This document shows positions 9,440 through 17,946 of a DNA stretch of 64,000 nt, piece by piece; the stretch's first letter is position 1; the number at the start of each line of letters is the position of its first letter. The translations under genes and the position numbers were made by a program. The DNA comes from Microcella daejeonensis (GTDB taxonomy: Bacteria; Actinomycetota; Actinomycetes; Actinomycetales; Microbacteriaceae): assembly GCF_026625045.1 (NCBI RefSeq), contig NZ_CP113089.1, positions 1,426,001 through 1,490,000 on the forward strand. The letters run 5' to 3'. The notes beneath the pieces were generated by a model, which saw only the letters and a program-made list of their open reading frames with translations, did no database searches and was not told where the DNA came from.

Positions 9440-9440
9440 G
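9414..9440 (-). promoter_or_regulatory. CIRCE operator (HrcA site) of hsp20
   Basis: CTAGCACTC-N9-GAGTGCCAG matches the CIRCE consensus TTAGCACTC-N9-GAGTGCTAA with intact GCACTC/GAGTGC cores and the exact 9-nt spacer. It overlaps the -35 to -10 region and sits 10 bp from the HAIR box. Confidence 0.9.
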
Positions 9441-9500
9441 CAAGATCCCCGCCCTTCGCGCACGGCGAACGGATGCCCTGCCGGGCGCGATCGGAGGGTC

Positions 9501-10970
9501 TCAGTACCCCGCGAAGTAGTCCGTGCGCACGCGCTTCGCCCCCGCGGCGCGGAGCGCCGCGGCCCCCGCGGCGACGACGGCGGGGGAGCCCGAGACGTAG
9601 GCCCGGCGCTGCCGGATATCGGGCACGTGCTCGCGCAGGGCATCCACCGTGACCTCGTCGCGATCGAGCACGACGATGCGCGCCCCCGCCTGCTCGAGCG
9701 TCTCGCGGTACAGGTGCTCGTCGGGGCTCGAGGGCACCATGACGGCGACGACGTCGCGCTCGTGGCCGTGGTGCGCGAGCTCGGCGAGCTGGCTGGCGAA
9801 GGGGGTGACGCCGATGCCACCGGCGAGGAGCAGGAGCGGCGTTCGCGCATCGGCCGGCAGCACGAAGTCGCCGCTCACCTGGGTGGCGCGCACGAGGGAG
9901 CCCGGCTCGAGGGCGGCGAGCTCGCGCTTGAAGGAGGAGCCCTCGGCGAGGATGCGGGTGCCGATCGCGACGTGGTCGGCGGAAGGGGCCGAGGCGATGG
10001 AGAACACCCGGCGGGTGCCGCGCACGTCGGCGCGGTGCGGCAGGTGCAGCTCGAGCCACTGGCCCGCCTCGAAGGGCACGGGGCGGGTGGGGGTGAAGCG
10101 CAGCTCGACCGCGGAGTCGGAGAGCGGGCGCGAGTCGACGAGGCGCAGCGCGAAGCCGCGGCGACGCGAGACGGCGAAGCCGACGATGTTGCCGACCACC
10201 AGGGCGAGCTCGGGGGTGTTGATGAGCGCGTAGGGGCCGATCGGGATGGCGAAGGGGTAGTAGATGATCAGTCCGGCCACCGCGGCGACCAGCCACTGCT
10301 GCCAGCGCCGCGGGGGCAGCGTCAGGGGCTCGCTGAGCATGAAGCCCGCCAGGAACACCACGGGCGTCAGGAGCACGGCGTTCTGCAGCGCGTCGAGCGC
10401 GGGAAAGCCCGCGGAGACGCCCTGACCGGAGTAGGAGGCGACGGCGATGACCAGGAAGACGGCAGCGACGTCGAGCCGCCGCGTGCGGTCGAGCAGCAGC
10501 AGGGCGCCGATCGCGACGACGGGGAGCATCGCGGCGGTGCCGATCCACCAGATGCCGACCGTGAGCCCGAAGAAGCCGGCGACGAGAACGCCCGTCGCCG
10601 CCGGGTTGAGGATGTGGCGCCCGCGCCAGACGATCAGGTACTTCGACAGAGCCGCGATGACGCCGGCGGCGGCCGCCCCGATGAGGCTCATCGTCGTGGC
10701 CTGCGGCGGCACGAGGCAGGCGATGATGAGCGCCGTGATGATGCTCGACTCGCGGTGCGGCACGACGCGGGCGAGCCGCGCGGCGATCTCGTTCGCGCCG
10801 ATCGTGGCGACGAGCACGACGCCGATGACGCCGAGCAGCCCGAGCGGGTCGACGCCGATGACGTCGACGGCACCGAGCACGACGCCCATGACGAGCACGG
10901 CCGCGAGCGCGAGCACGGTGAGGCGGTACATGCTGACGCGGCCGGTGACGGCGTCGATCGCGGCTCTCAT
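9501..10970 (-). CDS. RnfD/NqrB-like membrane protein fused to a ferredoxin-reductase (FAD/NAD) module
   Basis: A 489-residue fusion. Residues 1 to about 265 are hydrophobic, with helices and a block HILNPAATGVLVAGFFG typical of RnfD/NqrB. Residues about 270-489 form a ferredoxin-NADP reductase-like unit: FAD motif RRVFSIASAPS and nucleotide motif LLLLAGGIGVTPFASQL. I expect it to take electrons from NAD(P)H and pass them across the membrane. The S-G-A-T flavinylation motif of true RnfD/NqrB is not present, so covalent FMN on this subunit is doubtful. No other Rnf or Nqr subunits are nearby. Its ATG overlaps the ApbE stop by 4 nt; it is last in a three-gene operon with ApbE and an FMN-binding lipoprotein. 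Fold assignment is firm, acceptor unknown. Confidence 0.8.
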   Translation of the reverse strand: MRAAIDAVTGRVSMYRLTVLALAAVLVMGVVLGAVDVIGVDPLGLLGVIGVVLVATIGANEIAARLARVVPHRESSIITALIIACLVPPQATTMSLIGAAAAGVIAALSKYLIVWRGRHILNPAATGVLVAGFFGLTVGIWWIGTAAMLPVVAIGALLLLDRTRRLDVAAVFLVIAVASYSGQGVSAGFPALDALQNAVLLTPVVFLAGFMLSEPLTLPPRRWQQWLVAAVAGLIIYYPFAIPIGPYALINTPELALVVGNIVGFAVSRRRGFALRLVDSRPLSDSAVELRFTPTRPVPFEAGQWLELHLPHRADVRGTRRVFSIASAPSADHVAIGTRILAEGSSFKRELAALEPGSLVRATQVSGDFVLPADARTPLLLLAGGIGVTPFASQLAELAHHGHERDVVAVMVPSSPDEHLYRETLEQAGARIVVLDRDEVTVDALREHVPDIRQRRAYVSGSPAVVAAGAAALRAAGAKRVRTDYFAGY

Positions 10971-11878
10971 CGGAACAGCTCACCCTTCCAATCGGCGCTC
11001 GACTCGATCGAGCCGTTCGCGAACATCCTCACCCATTCGACGCCGAGGCGGTCGCCGATGGCGTGCGGGTCGGCGAGGAACAGCGCCGTGGCCGCGCCGT
11101 CGGCGACGAGCGCCGAGTCGGCGACGGCGAACGTCCCGATGACGCCCTCGTCGACCGGGCGGCCCGTCACGGCGTCGACGATGTGGTGCAGGCCCTCGCC
11201 CCAGCGCCGGCGATCGAGGGCGCTCGCGCACAGGGCGCGGCCCTCGGCGAGCTCGACGACGCCGATCGCCTTCGACGCATTGGCGGGGTTCTGCAGGGCG
11301 ACGCGGATGCCCGTACCGCCCCATGCCCGCAGGTCGCCGCTCGCGTCGACCACCGGATCGGCCACCCCGTGCTCGAGCAGCAGCTCGCCCACGAGATCGA
11401 CGAGCAGGCCCTTGCCCGCCGCTCCGACGTCGAGGGTCACCGGGGCGACGGCGTCGAGGCGCAGATCGCCGTCGGCCGAGCGCACGAGCGTGAGGGCGTC
11501 CTCCCACACGGGCGCCGCGAGCGGCGGACCGGAGGGCTCGAGCCGGTAGGCGGCGTCGTACCCGAGCCGCTCGAGCGAGGCTCCGACGAGCGGGCTCAGG
11601 CGACCGCCGGTGAGCGCGTAGAGCTGCTCGTACAGGCCGAGCAGCGGTGCGGCATCCCGGGGGAGCGGCCAGGAGCCGGGAGCGGCGGCGATGCGGGCGA
11701 CGAGGGAGTCGTCGCGGAAGCGCGACCAGTCGCGGTCGAAGCGCGCGATGCGCCGATCGACCGCGGCGCGGGCCTCGACCGGGATGCCGCCGGGCGCCTC
11801 GATCGACCAGGGGACGCCGATCGCCTCGAACGTCCAGGCCGCATCGGCCGGGGCCGAGACCTCAGCCGACGAGGGCAT
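10967..11878 (-). CDS. apbE: ApbE-type FAD:protein FMN transferase
   Basis: Enzyme (303 residues) that attaches FMN from FAD to Thr or Ser of exported flavoproteins. Hallmarks are RLDAVAPVTLDVGAAGKG (the LDLGgiaKGyAvD region), ASGDLRAWGGTGIRVALQNP, HHIVDAVTGRPV and the metal-binding ADSALVADGAATALF. No signal peptide or lipobox is evident; the N-terminus is short and polar, which is unusual because many ApbE proteins act outside the membrane, so its location is uncertain. The start overlaps the lipoprotein gene by 17 nt and the stop overlaps the oxidoreductase gene by 4 nt. The natural target is the FMN-binding lipoprotein encoded just upstream. Confidence 0.9.
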   Translation of the reverse strand: MPSSAEVSAPADAAWTFEAIGVPWSIEAPGGIPVEARAAVDRRIARFDRDWSRFRDDSLVARIAAAPGSWPLPRDAAPLLGLYEQLYALTGGRLSPLVGASLERLGYDAAYRLEPSGPPLAAPVWEDALTLVRSADGDLRLDAVAPVTLDVGAAGKGLLVDLVGELLLEHGVADPVVDASGDLRAWGGTGIRVALQNPANASKAIGVVELAEGRALCASALDRRRWGEGLHHIVDAVTGRPVDEGVIGTFAVADSALVADGAATALFLADPHAIGDRLGVEWVRMFANGSIESSADWKGELFR

Positions 11879-12302
11879 CCGCCTTGATCGTCTCGAGGGC
11901 CTCGCGGAACCCGCCGCTCGTGAGCGAGGAGCCGGCGACCCGGGTGACCCGCAGTTCGTCGATGTCCTTGCCGACGACCTCGGCCTCGATACCGCCGACG
12001 AACTGGTCCTGGTAGTACTGCGTGGTCGAGTTGCTGCCGCCGGGGGTCACGGAGACGGCGGTCACCACGTCGCCCTCGAGGGAGAGCTGCACGACGACCG
12101 ACTCGGTGCCGTTGGGCGACTGGTACGAGCCGCTCGCGCTGTACTCGCCGTCGGTGTACTCGGCCGAGGTGTCGGCCGGGCCCGAGGGCACGTCGGCGGC
12201 GGCGTCACCGGCGGTCGCGCAGCCGGCGAGCGTGCCAAGCAGGGCGAGGGATGCCCCGGCCAGGGCGACGGGGGTAGACGAGGGGCGGGCTCGAGAGGTC
12301 AT
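11862..12302 (-). CDS. FMN-binding domain lipoprotein
   Basis: A 146-residue exported protein. An N-terminal signal ends in the lipobox LAGC (Cys about 28), a short acidic linker follows, then an FMN_bind domain (about 45-143) that starts YTDGEYSASGSYQSPNG. The flavinylation site reads VAGSSLTSGG (about 122-131) instead of the usual S-G-A-T/S, so the acceptor would be Ser, which ApbE enzymes are known to accept in some proteins. It is first in the operon with ApbE and the membrane reductase and probably carries electrons outside the membrane. ATG 12302 has GGAAG 5 nt upstream. What it reduces is not revealed by the neighbours. Confidence 0.85.
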   Translation of the reverse strand: MTSRARPSSTPVALAGASLALLGTLAGCATAGDAAADVPSGPADTSAEYTDGEYSASGSYQSPNGTESVVVQLSLEGDVVTAVSVTPGGSNSTTQYYQDQFVGGIEAEVVGKDIDELRVTRVAGSSLTSGGFREALETIKADALVG

Positions 12303-12498
12303 GGAGTCTTCCGGATGGTGGGTGCGGGTTTCAGGCGTCGAGCCGAGCGGCGGAGCCGCCGGGAACGAGGGCGACGAGACCAGCATCCCCATGCCCGGTG
12401 GGTATTCGCTGTACTCGACGGGAGCGATTGCTGCACGGCGCGTGAGAGCCGCCGATGAGCGGGGCGCCGCAGAGTTCACACGTCGGAAACAGAAAGGG

Positions 12499-12528
12499 TT
12501 GTCTACCCGCTTTTGGGGGGCTTACAGT
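12499..12528 (+). promoter_or_regulatory. Candidate subtilase promoter
   Basis: TTGTCT (12499-12504) and TACAGT (12523-12528) are 18 bp apart and point to the subtilase, whose start is 70 nt downstream. The 296-base gap between the divergent flavin operon and this gene holds no other gene that I can support. Confidence 0.45.
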
Positions 12529-12598
12529 GAGGCCACCACCCGAGCCCGACGACGTGTTCGGGCCGTCCCCACCCTCCACGAGAAGGATGCACACCGCT

Positions 12599-15500
12599 GT
12601 GACTCTAAGGGATCGCCGCTCGCCGGCACTGCACCGTCCACACCGTCCACTCGCCCGAACCGCCGCAGCCGCCGCCACCGCGGCGCTCATGGCGGCGAGC
12701 CTGCTGACGGGCACCGCCGCGAACGCGGCCCCCGCCGCTCCGGGAACCGGGGTCGGCGCCATCGACTTCGAGGCCGGGCGCTACATCGTGACCCTCGCCG
12801 AGCCGGCGGTCGCCGCCTACGAGGGCGGCGTGCCGGGCATCCCCGCCACCGCCCCGGAGGAGGGCGAGCAGTTCGAGGCCCGCCGCGCCCCCGTCGTCGA
12901 CTACCGCGCGCACCTGCAGCAGAAGCAGCAGGAGGTCGCCGCGGAGGTCGACGTCACGATCGACTCCTCGTACACCGTGGCCATCAACGCCTTCGCCGCC
13001 GAGCTCAGCGCCGAGCAGGCCGCGCAGCTGGCGACGAGCCGCGAGGTGCTGCAGATCGCGCCCGACGAGCTCAAGCAGATCCAGGCCGAGACCGGCACCG
13101 AGTTCCTGGGCCTCGACGGCCCGGGCGGCGTCTGGGAGGCCGTCGGAGGCGCCGAGACCGCCGGCGAGGGCGTCGTCGTCGGAATCCTCGACACCGGCAT
13201 CGCCCCCGAGAACCCGTCCTTCGCGGGCGAGCCGCTCGGCACCGAGCCCGGTGCCGCGCCGTACCGCGACGGCGACAGCATCATCTTCGAGAAGAGCGAC
13301 GGCGGCACGTTCACGAGCACGTGCGTCGAGGGCGTCCAGTTCACCGCCGACGACTGCTCGACCAAGATCATCGGTGCGCGCTACTTCGTCGACGGATTCG
13401 GCGCCGGCAACATCGGCGACGCCTCCACCGGCCCCGGCGAGTTCCTCTCGCCGCGCGACGGCGACGCGCACGGCTCGCACACGGGCGGCACCGCGGCGGG
13501 CAACCACCGCGTCGACACGACCGTGAGCGGCATCGACTTCGGCCCGATCTCGGGCGTCGCCCCCGCCGCCAAGATCGCCGCGTACAAGGTCTGCTGGAAC
13601 GGACCCGACGCCGCGGCCACCACCGATGACGGATGCGCGACGAGCGACCTGCTCGCCGGCATCGACCAGGCCGTGCTCGACGGCGTCGACGTCATCAACT
13701 ACTCCATCGGCGGCGGCGCCGCCACGACCACCTACTCGCCGATCGATGACGCCTTCCTCGGCGCCGCGGCGGCGGGCGTGTTCGTGGCCGCCTCGGCCGG
13801 CAACTCGGGCCCCGGCGCCTCCACGCTCGACAACGCGAGCCCGTGGATCACGACGGTCGCCGCGAGCACCATCCCCGCCTACCAGGGCACGGTCACGCTC
13901 GGCGACGGGCAGGCCTTCGCGGGCGCATCCATCACCGTCGACATGTCGGAGGGCGCCGAGCCGCTCACCGGACCCCTCGTGCCGTCGCGCAGCCTCGCGG
14001 CGGCCGGCGCGCCCGACCCGCAGCTCTGCGGCCCGGGCACGCTCGACCCGGCTCTCGTCGAGGAGGGCGACATCGTGCTCTGCGAGCGCGGCGTCTACGA
14101 CCGCGTCGCGAAGTCGGCCGAGGTCGCCCGCGTGGGCGGCGCCGGCATGGTGCTCGTCAACGTGACGCCCGGCTCGGTCGACACCGACACGCACACCGTG
14201 CCGACCGTGCACCTCGACGCGGCGTACTACGCCGCCGTCACGGCCTACGCCGCGACGGAGGGCGCCACGGCGACCCTCACCGCCGGCAACTCGACCGACG
14301 TCGTGACCCCGGTGCCCCAGGTGGCCGGCTTCTCGTCGCGCGGCCCGGTGCTCGCCGACGGCAGCGACATCCTCAAGCCCGACATCGCGGCGCCCGGCGT
14401 CTCGATCCTCGCGGCGATCTCGAACCGCGAGGGCGAGGAGTCGCAGTACGGCTTCCTCAGCGGCACCTCGATGGCGGCCCCGCACATCGCGGGTCTCGCC
14501 GCCCTGTACCTCGGTGAGCGCCCGAACGCGACGCCCGCCGAGATCAAGTCGGCCATCATGACGACGGCGTACGACACGCTCGCCGCCGACGGCTCGACCG
14601 TGACCGACCCCTTCACGCAGGGCGCCGGCCACGCCGACCCGACCCGCTTCTTCGAGCCTGGCCTGGTCTACCTCAACGGCGTGCCCGACTGGCTCGGCTA
14701 CCTGCAGGGCATCGGTTACGACGCCGGCGTGGAGCCGATCGACGGCAGCGACCTCAACCTCGCCTCGATCGCGGTCGGCACGCTGACCGCGCCCGAGCAG
14801 GTCACCCGTACGGTGACGGCCACGCAGGCCGGCACCTTCGAGGCCAGCATCCAGGGCCTCGAAGGCATCGAGGCGACCGTCGAGCCCTCGACGCTCACCT
14901 TCGGTGCGGCGGGCGAGTCGCAGAGCTTCACCGTGACCTTCTCGCGCACGGATGCTCCGCTCGACGCCTACGCCTCGGGCTCGCTCACCTGGACCTCGCG
15001 TGAGACGACCGTGCGCAGCCCCATCGTCGTGCAGCCCGTCACGATCGTGGCCCCGGCCTCGGTCGAGGGCGAGGGCACGACCGGTTCCGTCGACATCGCG
15101 GTGACGCCGGGCGGCACGGGCGACATCGCCCTGTCGACCACGGGACTCTCGCTCGGTGAGCGCCTGCCGAACGCGGAGGACGCCGAGGCGGACAACTCCG
15201 GCTCGGGCATCACGGGCGACTTCGCCGAGTACACGGTGACCGTGCCGGAGGGATCGGCGTTCACGCGGTTCGACGTCGACTCGTTCGACGACACCGCCGA
15301 CCTCGACCTCATCGTGTACCTGCTCGACGAGACCGGCACGCCCATCGCGGGCTGGCAGTCGGCGACGGGTGCGGCCGATGAGCGGGTCGACCTCGTCGAG
15401 CCGGAGGCGGGCCAGTACGCCGTCATCGTCGACGTCTACGCCGCGGCGACCGAGACGGCGTGGAACACCACCGTCACCTCGATCGTCGAGGGCGGCGCCC

Positions 15501-15991
15501 CGCTCGCGCTCGACCCGGCCGTGATCGCCGGCGTGCAGGGCGAGGAGTCGATCGTCACCGCCTCGTGGACCGACCTGGCCGCGCAGAGCAGCTACCTCGG
15601 TCTCGTGCGCTACGGCGACACGGGTGCCGTGACCACGGTGCAGGTCGAGACGGGCGATGCGCCCGCCGAGCCCGTCGCCCCGGTGGCGACGGTCGCCCCG
15701 TCCATCAGCGGCGAGGCGAAGCCCGGCCGCACCCTCACCGCCGACCCCGGCGAGTGGGACGTGGAGGGCCTGACCTTCACCTACCAGTGGCAGGCGAACG
15801 GCGAGGACATCCGCCGCGCGACCGACGCCACCTACAAGGTGACGGGCAAGGACAAGGGCGACGTCATCACCGTCGTGGTGACCGCCTCGAAGGACGGCCT
15901 GCCCGACGGCACCGCCACCAGCGAGGGCGTCGAGGTCGCCAAGCCGGGCAAGCCCGGCAAGCCCAAGGGCGGTGAGCGCGTGATCGACTGA
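12599..15991 (+). CDS. Secreted subtilisin-family serine protease with PA and Ig-like domains
   Basis: Exported protease of about 1130 residues. A signal peptide (basic to about 20, hydrophobic 21-40, likely cut near ANA-AP at 43), an I9-type propeptide (about 60-160) and the S8 domain follow. The catalytic triad is Asp198 in GILDTGIAP, His291 in HGSHTGG and Ser624 in SGTSMAAPH; oxyanion Asn402 is in AGNSGPG. A PA domain is inserted at about 440-570, then an Fn3-like region, a pre-peptidase-like beta domain (about 850-960) and an Ig-like repeat (about 1030-1115). The C-terminus PGKPGKPKGG is basic and has no LPXTG, so the protein is probably released or held by charge. GTG 12599 has GAGAAGGA 11 nt upstream; ATG 12587 is a four-codon-longer alternative. 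It ends before two hairpins. Confidence 0.93.
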   Translation: MTLRDRRSPALHRPHRPLARTAAAAATAALMAASLLTGTAANAAPAAPGTGVGAIDFEAGRYIVTLAEPAVAAYEGGVPGIPATAPEEGEQFEARRAPVVDYRAHLQQKQQEVAAEVDVTIDSSYTVAINAFAAELSAEQAAQLATSREVLQIAPDELKQIQAETGTEFLGLDGPGGVWEAVGGAETAGEGVVVGILDTGIAPENPSFAGEPLGTEPGAAPYRDGDSIIFEKSDGGTFTSTCVEGVQFTADDCSTKIIGARYFVDGFGAGNIGDASTGPGEFLSPRDGDAHGSHTGGTAAGNHRVDTTVSGIDFGPISGVAPAAKIAAYKVCWNGPDAAATTDDGCATSDLLAGIDQAVLDGVDVINYSIGGGAATTTYSPIDDAFLGAAAAGVFVAASAGNSGPGASTLDNASPWITTVAASTIPAYQGTVTLGDGQAFAGASITVDMSEGAEPLTGPLVPSRSLAAAGAPDPQLCGPGTLDPALVEEGDIVLCERGVYDRVAKSAEVARVGGAGMVLVNVTPGSVDTDTHTVPTVHLDAAYYAAVTAYAATEGATATLTAGNSTDVVTPVPQVAGFSSRGPVLADGSDILKPDIAAPGVSILAAISNREGEESQYGFLSGTSMAAPHIAGLAALYLGERPNATPAEIKSAIMTTAYDTLAADGSTVTDPFTQGAGHADPTRFFEPGLVYLNGVPDWLGYLQGIGYDAGVEPIDGSDLNLASIAVGTLTAPEQVTRTVTATQAGTFEASIQGLEGIEATVEPSTLTFGAAGESQSFTVTFSRTDAPLDAYASGSLTWTSRETTVRSPIVVQPVTIVAPASVEGEGTTGSVDIAVTPGGTGDIALSTTGLSLGERLPNAEDAEADNSGSGITGDFAEYTVTVPEGSAFTRFDVDSFDDTADLDLIVYLLDETGTPIAGWQSATGAADERVDLVEPEAGQYAVIVDVYAAATETAWNTTVTSIVEGGAPLALDPAVIAGVQGEESIVTASWTDLAAQSSYLGLVRYGDTGAVTTVQVETGDAPAEPVAPVATVAPSISGEAKPGRTLTADPGEWDVEGLTFTYQWQANGEDIRRATDATYKVTGKDKGDVITVVVTASKDGLPDGTATSEGVEVAKPGKPGKPKGGERVID

Positions 15992-16016
15992 TCGCCGCGA
16001 CCCTCTCGCAGGACGG

Positions 16017-16048
16017 CGACGGGTCGGGATCGTCTTCCCGACCCGTCG
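16017..16048 (+). terminator. Hairpin terminator after the subtilase
   Basis: A perfect 12-bp stem, CGACGGGTCGGG (16017-16028) with 16037-16048, 8-nt loop, 25 nt after the subtilase stop. Confidence 0.8.
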
Positions 16049-16054
16049 CGCACG

Positions 16055-16096
16055 GCAGCGGCCCGCATCCTTGTTCAGGGGGATGCGGGCCGCTGC
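16055..16096. terminator. Second hairpin between convergent genes
   Basis: A perfect 16-bp stem, 16055-16070 with 16081-16096, 10-nt loop TTGTTCAGGG. It follows the first terminator and faces the end of the DUF1349 gene (16155), so it may serve either direction. The arms carry GCATCC/GGATGC. Confidence 0.75.
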
Positions 16097-16154
16097 GCTG
16101 CGCGGAGCGAGCGCCGCCGGCCGCGGGCCCGGCCGGCGCCGCACGCCGGACGAC

Positions 16155-16781
16155 TCAGGCGGGCGGGGGAGCGTGCAGCTCGGCGTCGGGCGCGGTCTCG
16201 CGCCAGTCGAGGAACCGCACGGTGAATCCCGCGCGGGTGGGGCCGCACAGCATGGGCCCGATCAGGGCATCCTCGTGCGGGAACCGGGCGACGCGCACCA
16301 GCCGCCACTCGTCCTCTCCGGCCGCGGGCTCCGTCGCCTCCCCGCCGAGGGGGCGGGCGCGCGCGCGGATCACGACGGCGTCGGCGATGCGGGATGCCCG
16401 CACCGTGACCGCCCGCCCCGTCCAGTCGTCGACGCGCCCCGTCGACCAGTCGCTCGCGCCCACGGTGACGACGGCGCCGAGCTGCGGGTGCCCGTCGCTC
16501 TGCTCGACGCCCGCCTTGATCCAGGTGCTCTCATCGACCATGATCACGAGGCCCGCCTGATCGAACTCGCCGGTGAAGCCCTCGAGCGCGAAGGTCACCT
16601 CCACGGCGGTGCCCGGAGCCCAGGGAGCGAGCAGCCCGTGCCCGTCCTCGTGCCGGAACCCGTAGGCGGTATCGCGCCACCAGTCGCTGCCCTCCGCGGC
16701 CTCGACGACGAGGGCGCCGTCGGCGTCGATCGAGTGCGAGACCGGCTCCCGGCTCCAGCGGCCGCGCGTCCACTCGGTCAT
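16155..16781 (-). CDS. DUF1349 domain protein (YesU-like beta-sandwich)
   Basis: A 208-residue cytoplasmic protein of the DUF1349/concanavalin-like family. Recognisable segments are SDWWRDTAYGFRHEDG near residue 30, QAGLVIMVDESTWIKAGVEQSDG (QAGLVIMVDESTWIKAG), VTVGASDWSTG, and the C-terminal GPMLCGPTRAGFTVRF. No signal peptide. Family members occur beside carbohydrate-utilisation genes and may bind or process sugars, but no catalytic activity is established. Its ATG overlaps the NagA stop by 4 nt, so it is cotranslated with amino-sugar catabolism, which suggests a carbohydrate role; that is inference. Confidence 0.8.
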   Translation of the reverse strand: MTEWTRGRWSREPVSHSIDADGALVVEAAEGSDWWRDTAYGFRHEDGHGLLAPWAPGTAVEVTFALEGFTGEFDQAGLVIMVDESTWIKAGVEQSDGHPQLGAVVTVGASDWSTGRVDDWTGRAVTVRASRIADAVVIRARARPLGGEATEPAAGEDEWRLVRVARFPHEDALIGPMLCGPTRAGFTVRFLDWRETAPDAELHAPPPA

Positions 16782-17938
16782 GCGGCACCCGCGCTCGCGA
16801 CGGAGGGGCCGACCTCGACGCCCGCGGCCCAGACCCTCTCGACCTGCCAGCCCGAGCCGAGCACGACGACGTCGGCGGCGAAGCCCGCGGCGAGCATCCC
16901 CCACTCGTCGTCGCGGCCGAGCACGCAGGCCGGCGTCGCGGTCAGGGCGCGCACCGCGGCGTCCTCGTCGACGCCGGCGACCTCGACGGCCGTGCGCAGC
17001 GCGGCGTCCTGCGTCAGGGTCGAGCCGGCGATGGTGGAGGTGCCGTTGAGCATCGCGACGCCGTTCTGCACGGTGACGTTGAGCGAGCCGAGCCGGTAGA
17101 AGCCGTCGGCCCCGCCCGCGGCCGCCATGGCGTCGGTGACGAGCGCGACCCGACCGGGCGCGGCGCGGAACACCATCTGCACCACCGAGGGGTGCACGTG
17201 CACGCCGTCGGCGACGAGCTCGAGCGCGACGCGGTCGTCGTCGAAGGCCGAGGGGATCGGGCCGGGGTCGCGGTGGTGGATGCCCGGCATCGCGTTGAAC
17301 ACGTGGGTCAGCAGGCGCGCCCCCGCGTCGAAGGCCGCGCGGGTCACGTGCTCGCCCGCCTCGGTGTGCCCGACCGCGACAATCACGCCCGCGTCCACGA
17401 GCTGCTCGATCGCCGCGAGGGCGCCAGGCAGCTCGGGGGCGATGGTGACCTGCACGAGCGACCCGGCGGCGGCGTCGAGCAGGGTCGCGATGAGCTCGGG
17501 ATCGGGCTCGACGAGGTACTCCTGCGCGTGCGCGCCGCGGCGGGCGACGGCGAGGAAGGGTCCCTCGAGGTGCGAGCCGACGATGGTCGGGTCGGCGGCG
17601 GCGAGCTCGGCGACGGCGCGCAGGCTCGCGACGATCGTCTCGAGCGGGTTGGCGACGAGCGAGATCACCGAGCGGGTGGTGCCGTGCTGCCGGTGCACCG
17701 CGAGCGCCGCGCGGATCTCGTCGGCTCCGTTGTCGAAGGCCGCGCCGCCGCCGCCGTGCCCGTGCAGGTCGATGAACCCGGGGGTGAGGGTGCGGCCGCT
17801 CACGTCGAGCACGACGTCGGCGGTCGGCGGGGCATCCGTGCCGACGGCGGCGATGCGGTCGCCGTCGAGCAGCAGCCAGCCGTCGCGGCGGCCGTCGGCA
17901 TCGAGCAGGCTGCCGCCCGCGAGCAGGGTGGTGGTCAC
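16778..17938 (-). CDS. nagA: N-acetylglucosamine-6-phosphate deacetylase
   Basis: Amidohydrolase (386 residues) removing acetate from GlcNAc-6-P, in cell-wall amino-sugar recycling and chitin catabolism. The metal-binding start GFIDLHGHGGGG, the catalytic-site segments SHLEGPFLA, VGHTEAG, THVFNAMPGIHHRDPG and LVTDAMAA, and the end motif GTSTIAGSTLTQDAALR are all present. GTG 17938 has AGGAG 5 nt upstream, inside the end of purU, so the genes are cotranscribed with an 8-nt gap. NagB and a GlcNAc transporter are not in the window. Confidence 0.95.
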   Translation of the reverse strand: MTTTLLAGGSLLDADGRRDGWLLLDGDRIAAVGTDAPPTADVVLDVSGRTLTPGFIDLHGHGGGGAAFDNGADEIRAALAVHRQHGTTRSVISLVANPLETIVASLRAVAELAAADPTIVGSHLEGPFLAVARRGAHAQEYLVEPDPELIATLLDAAAGSLVQVTIAPELPGALAAIEQLVDAGVIVAVGHTEAGEHVTRAAFDAGARLLTHVFNAMPGIHHRDPGPIPSAFDDDRVALELVADGVHVHPSVVQMVFRAAPGRVALVTDAMAAAGGADGFYRLGSLNVTVQNGVAMLNGTSTIAGSTLTQDAALRTAVEVAGVDEDAAVRALTATPACVLGRDDEWGMLAAGFAADVVVLGSGWQVERVWAAGVEVGPSVASAGAA

Positions 17939-17946
17939 TCTCGCTC

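Noticed and set aside
9501-10970. A true Rnf or Nqr complex
   Set aside because: No RnfA/B/C/E/G or NqrA-F partners, no S-G-A-T motif, and a fused FNR domain not found in RnfD; treated as a separate flavin system.
12605-16144. A 1179-codon minus-strand open frame opposite the subtilase
   Set aside because: Low-complexity Arg/Gly/Val translation with no motif; mirrors codon third-position GC of the real protease.
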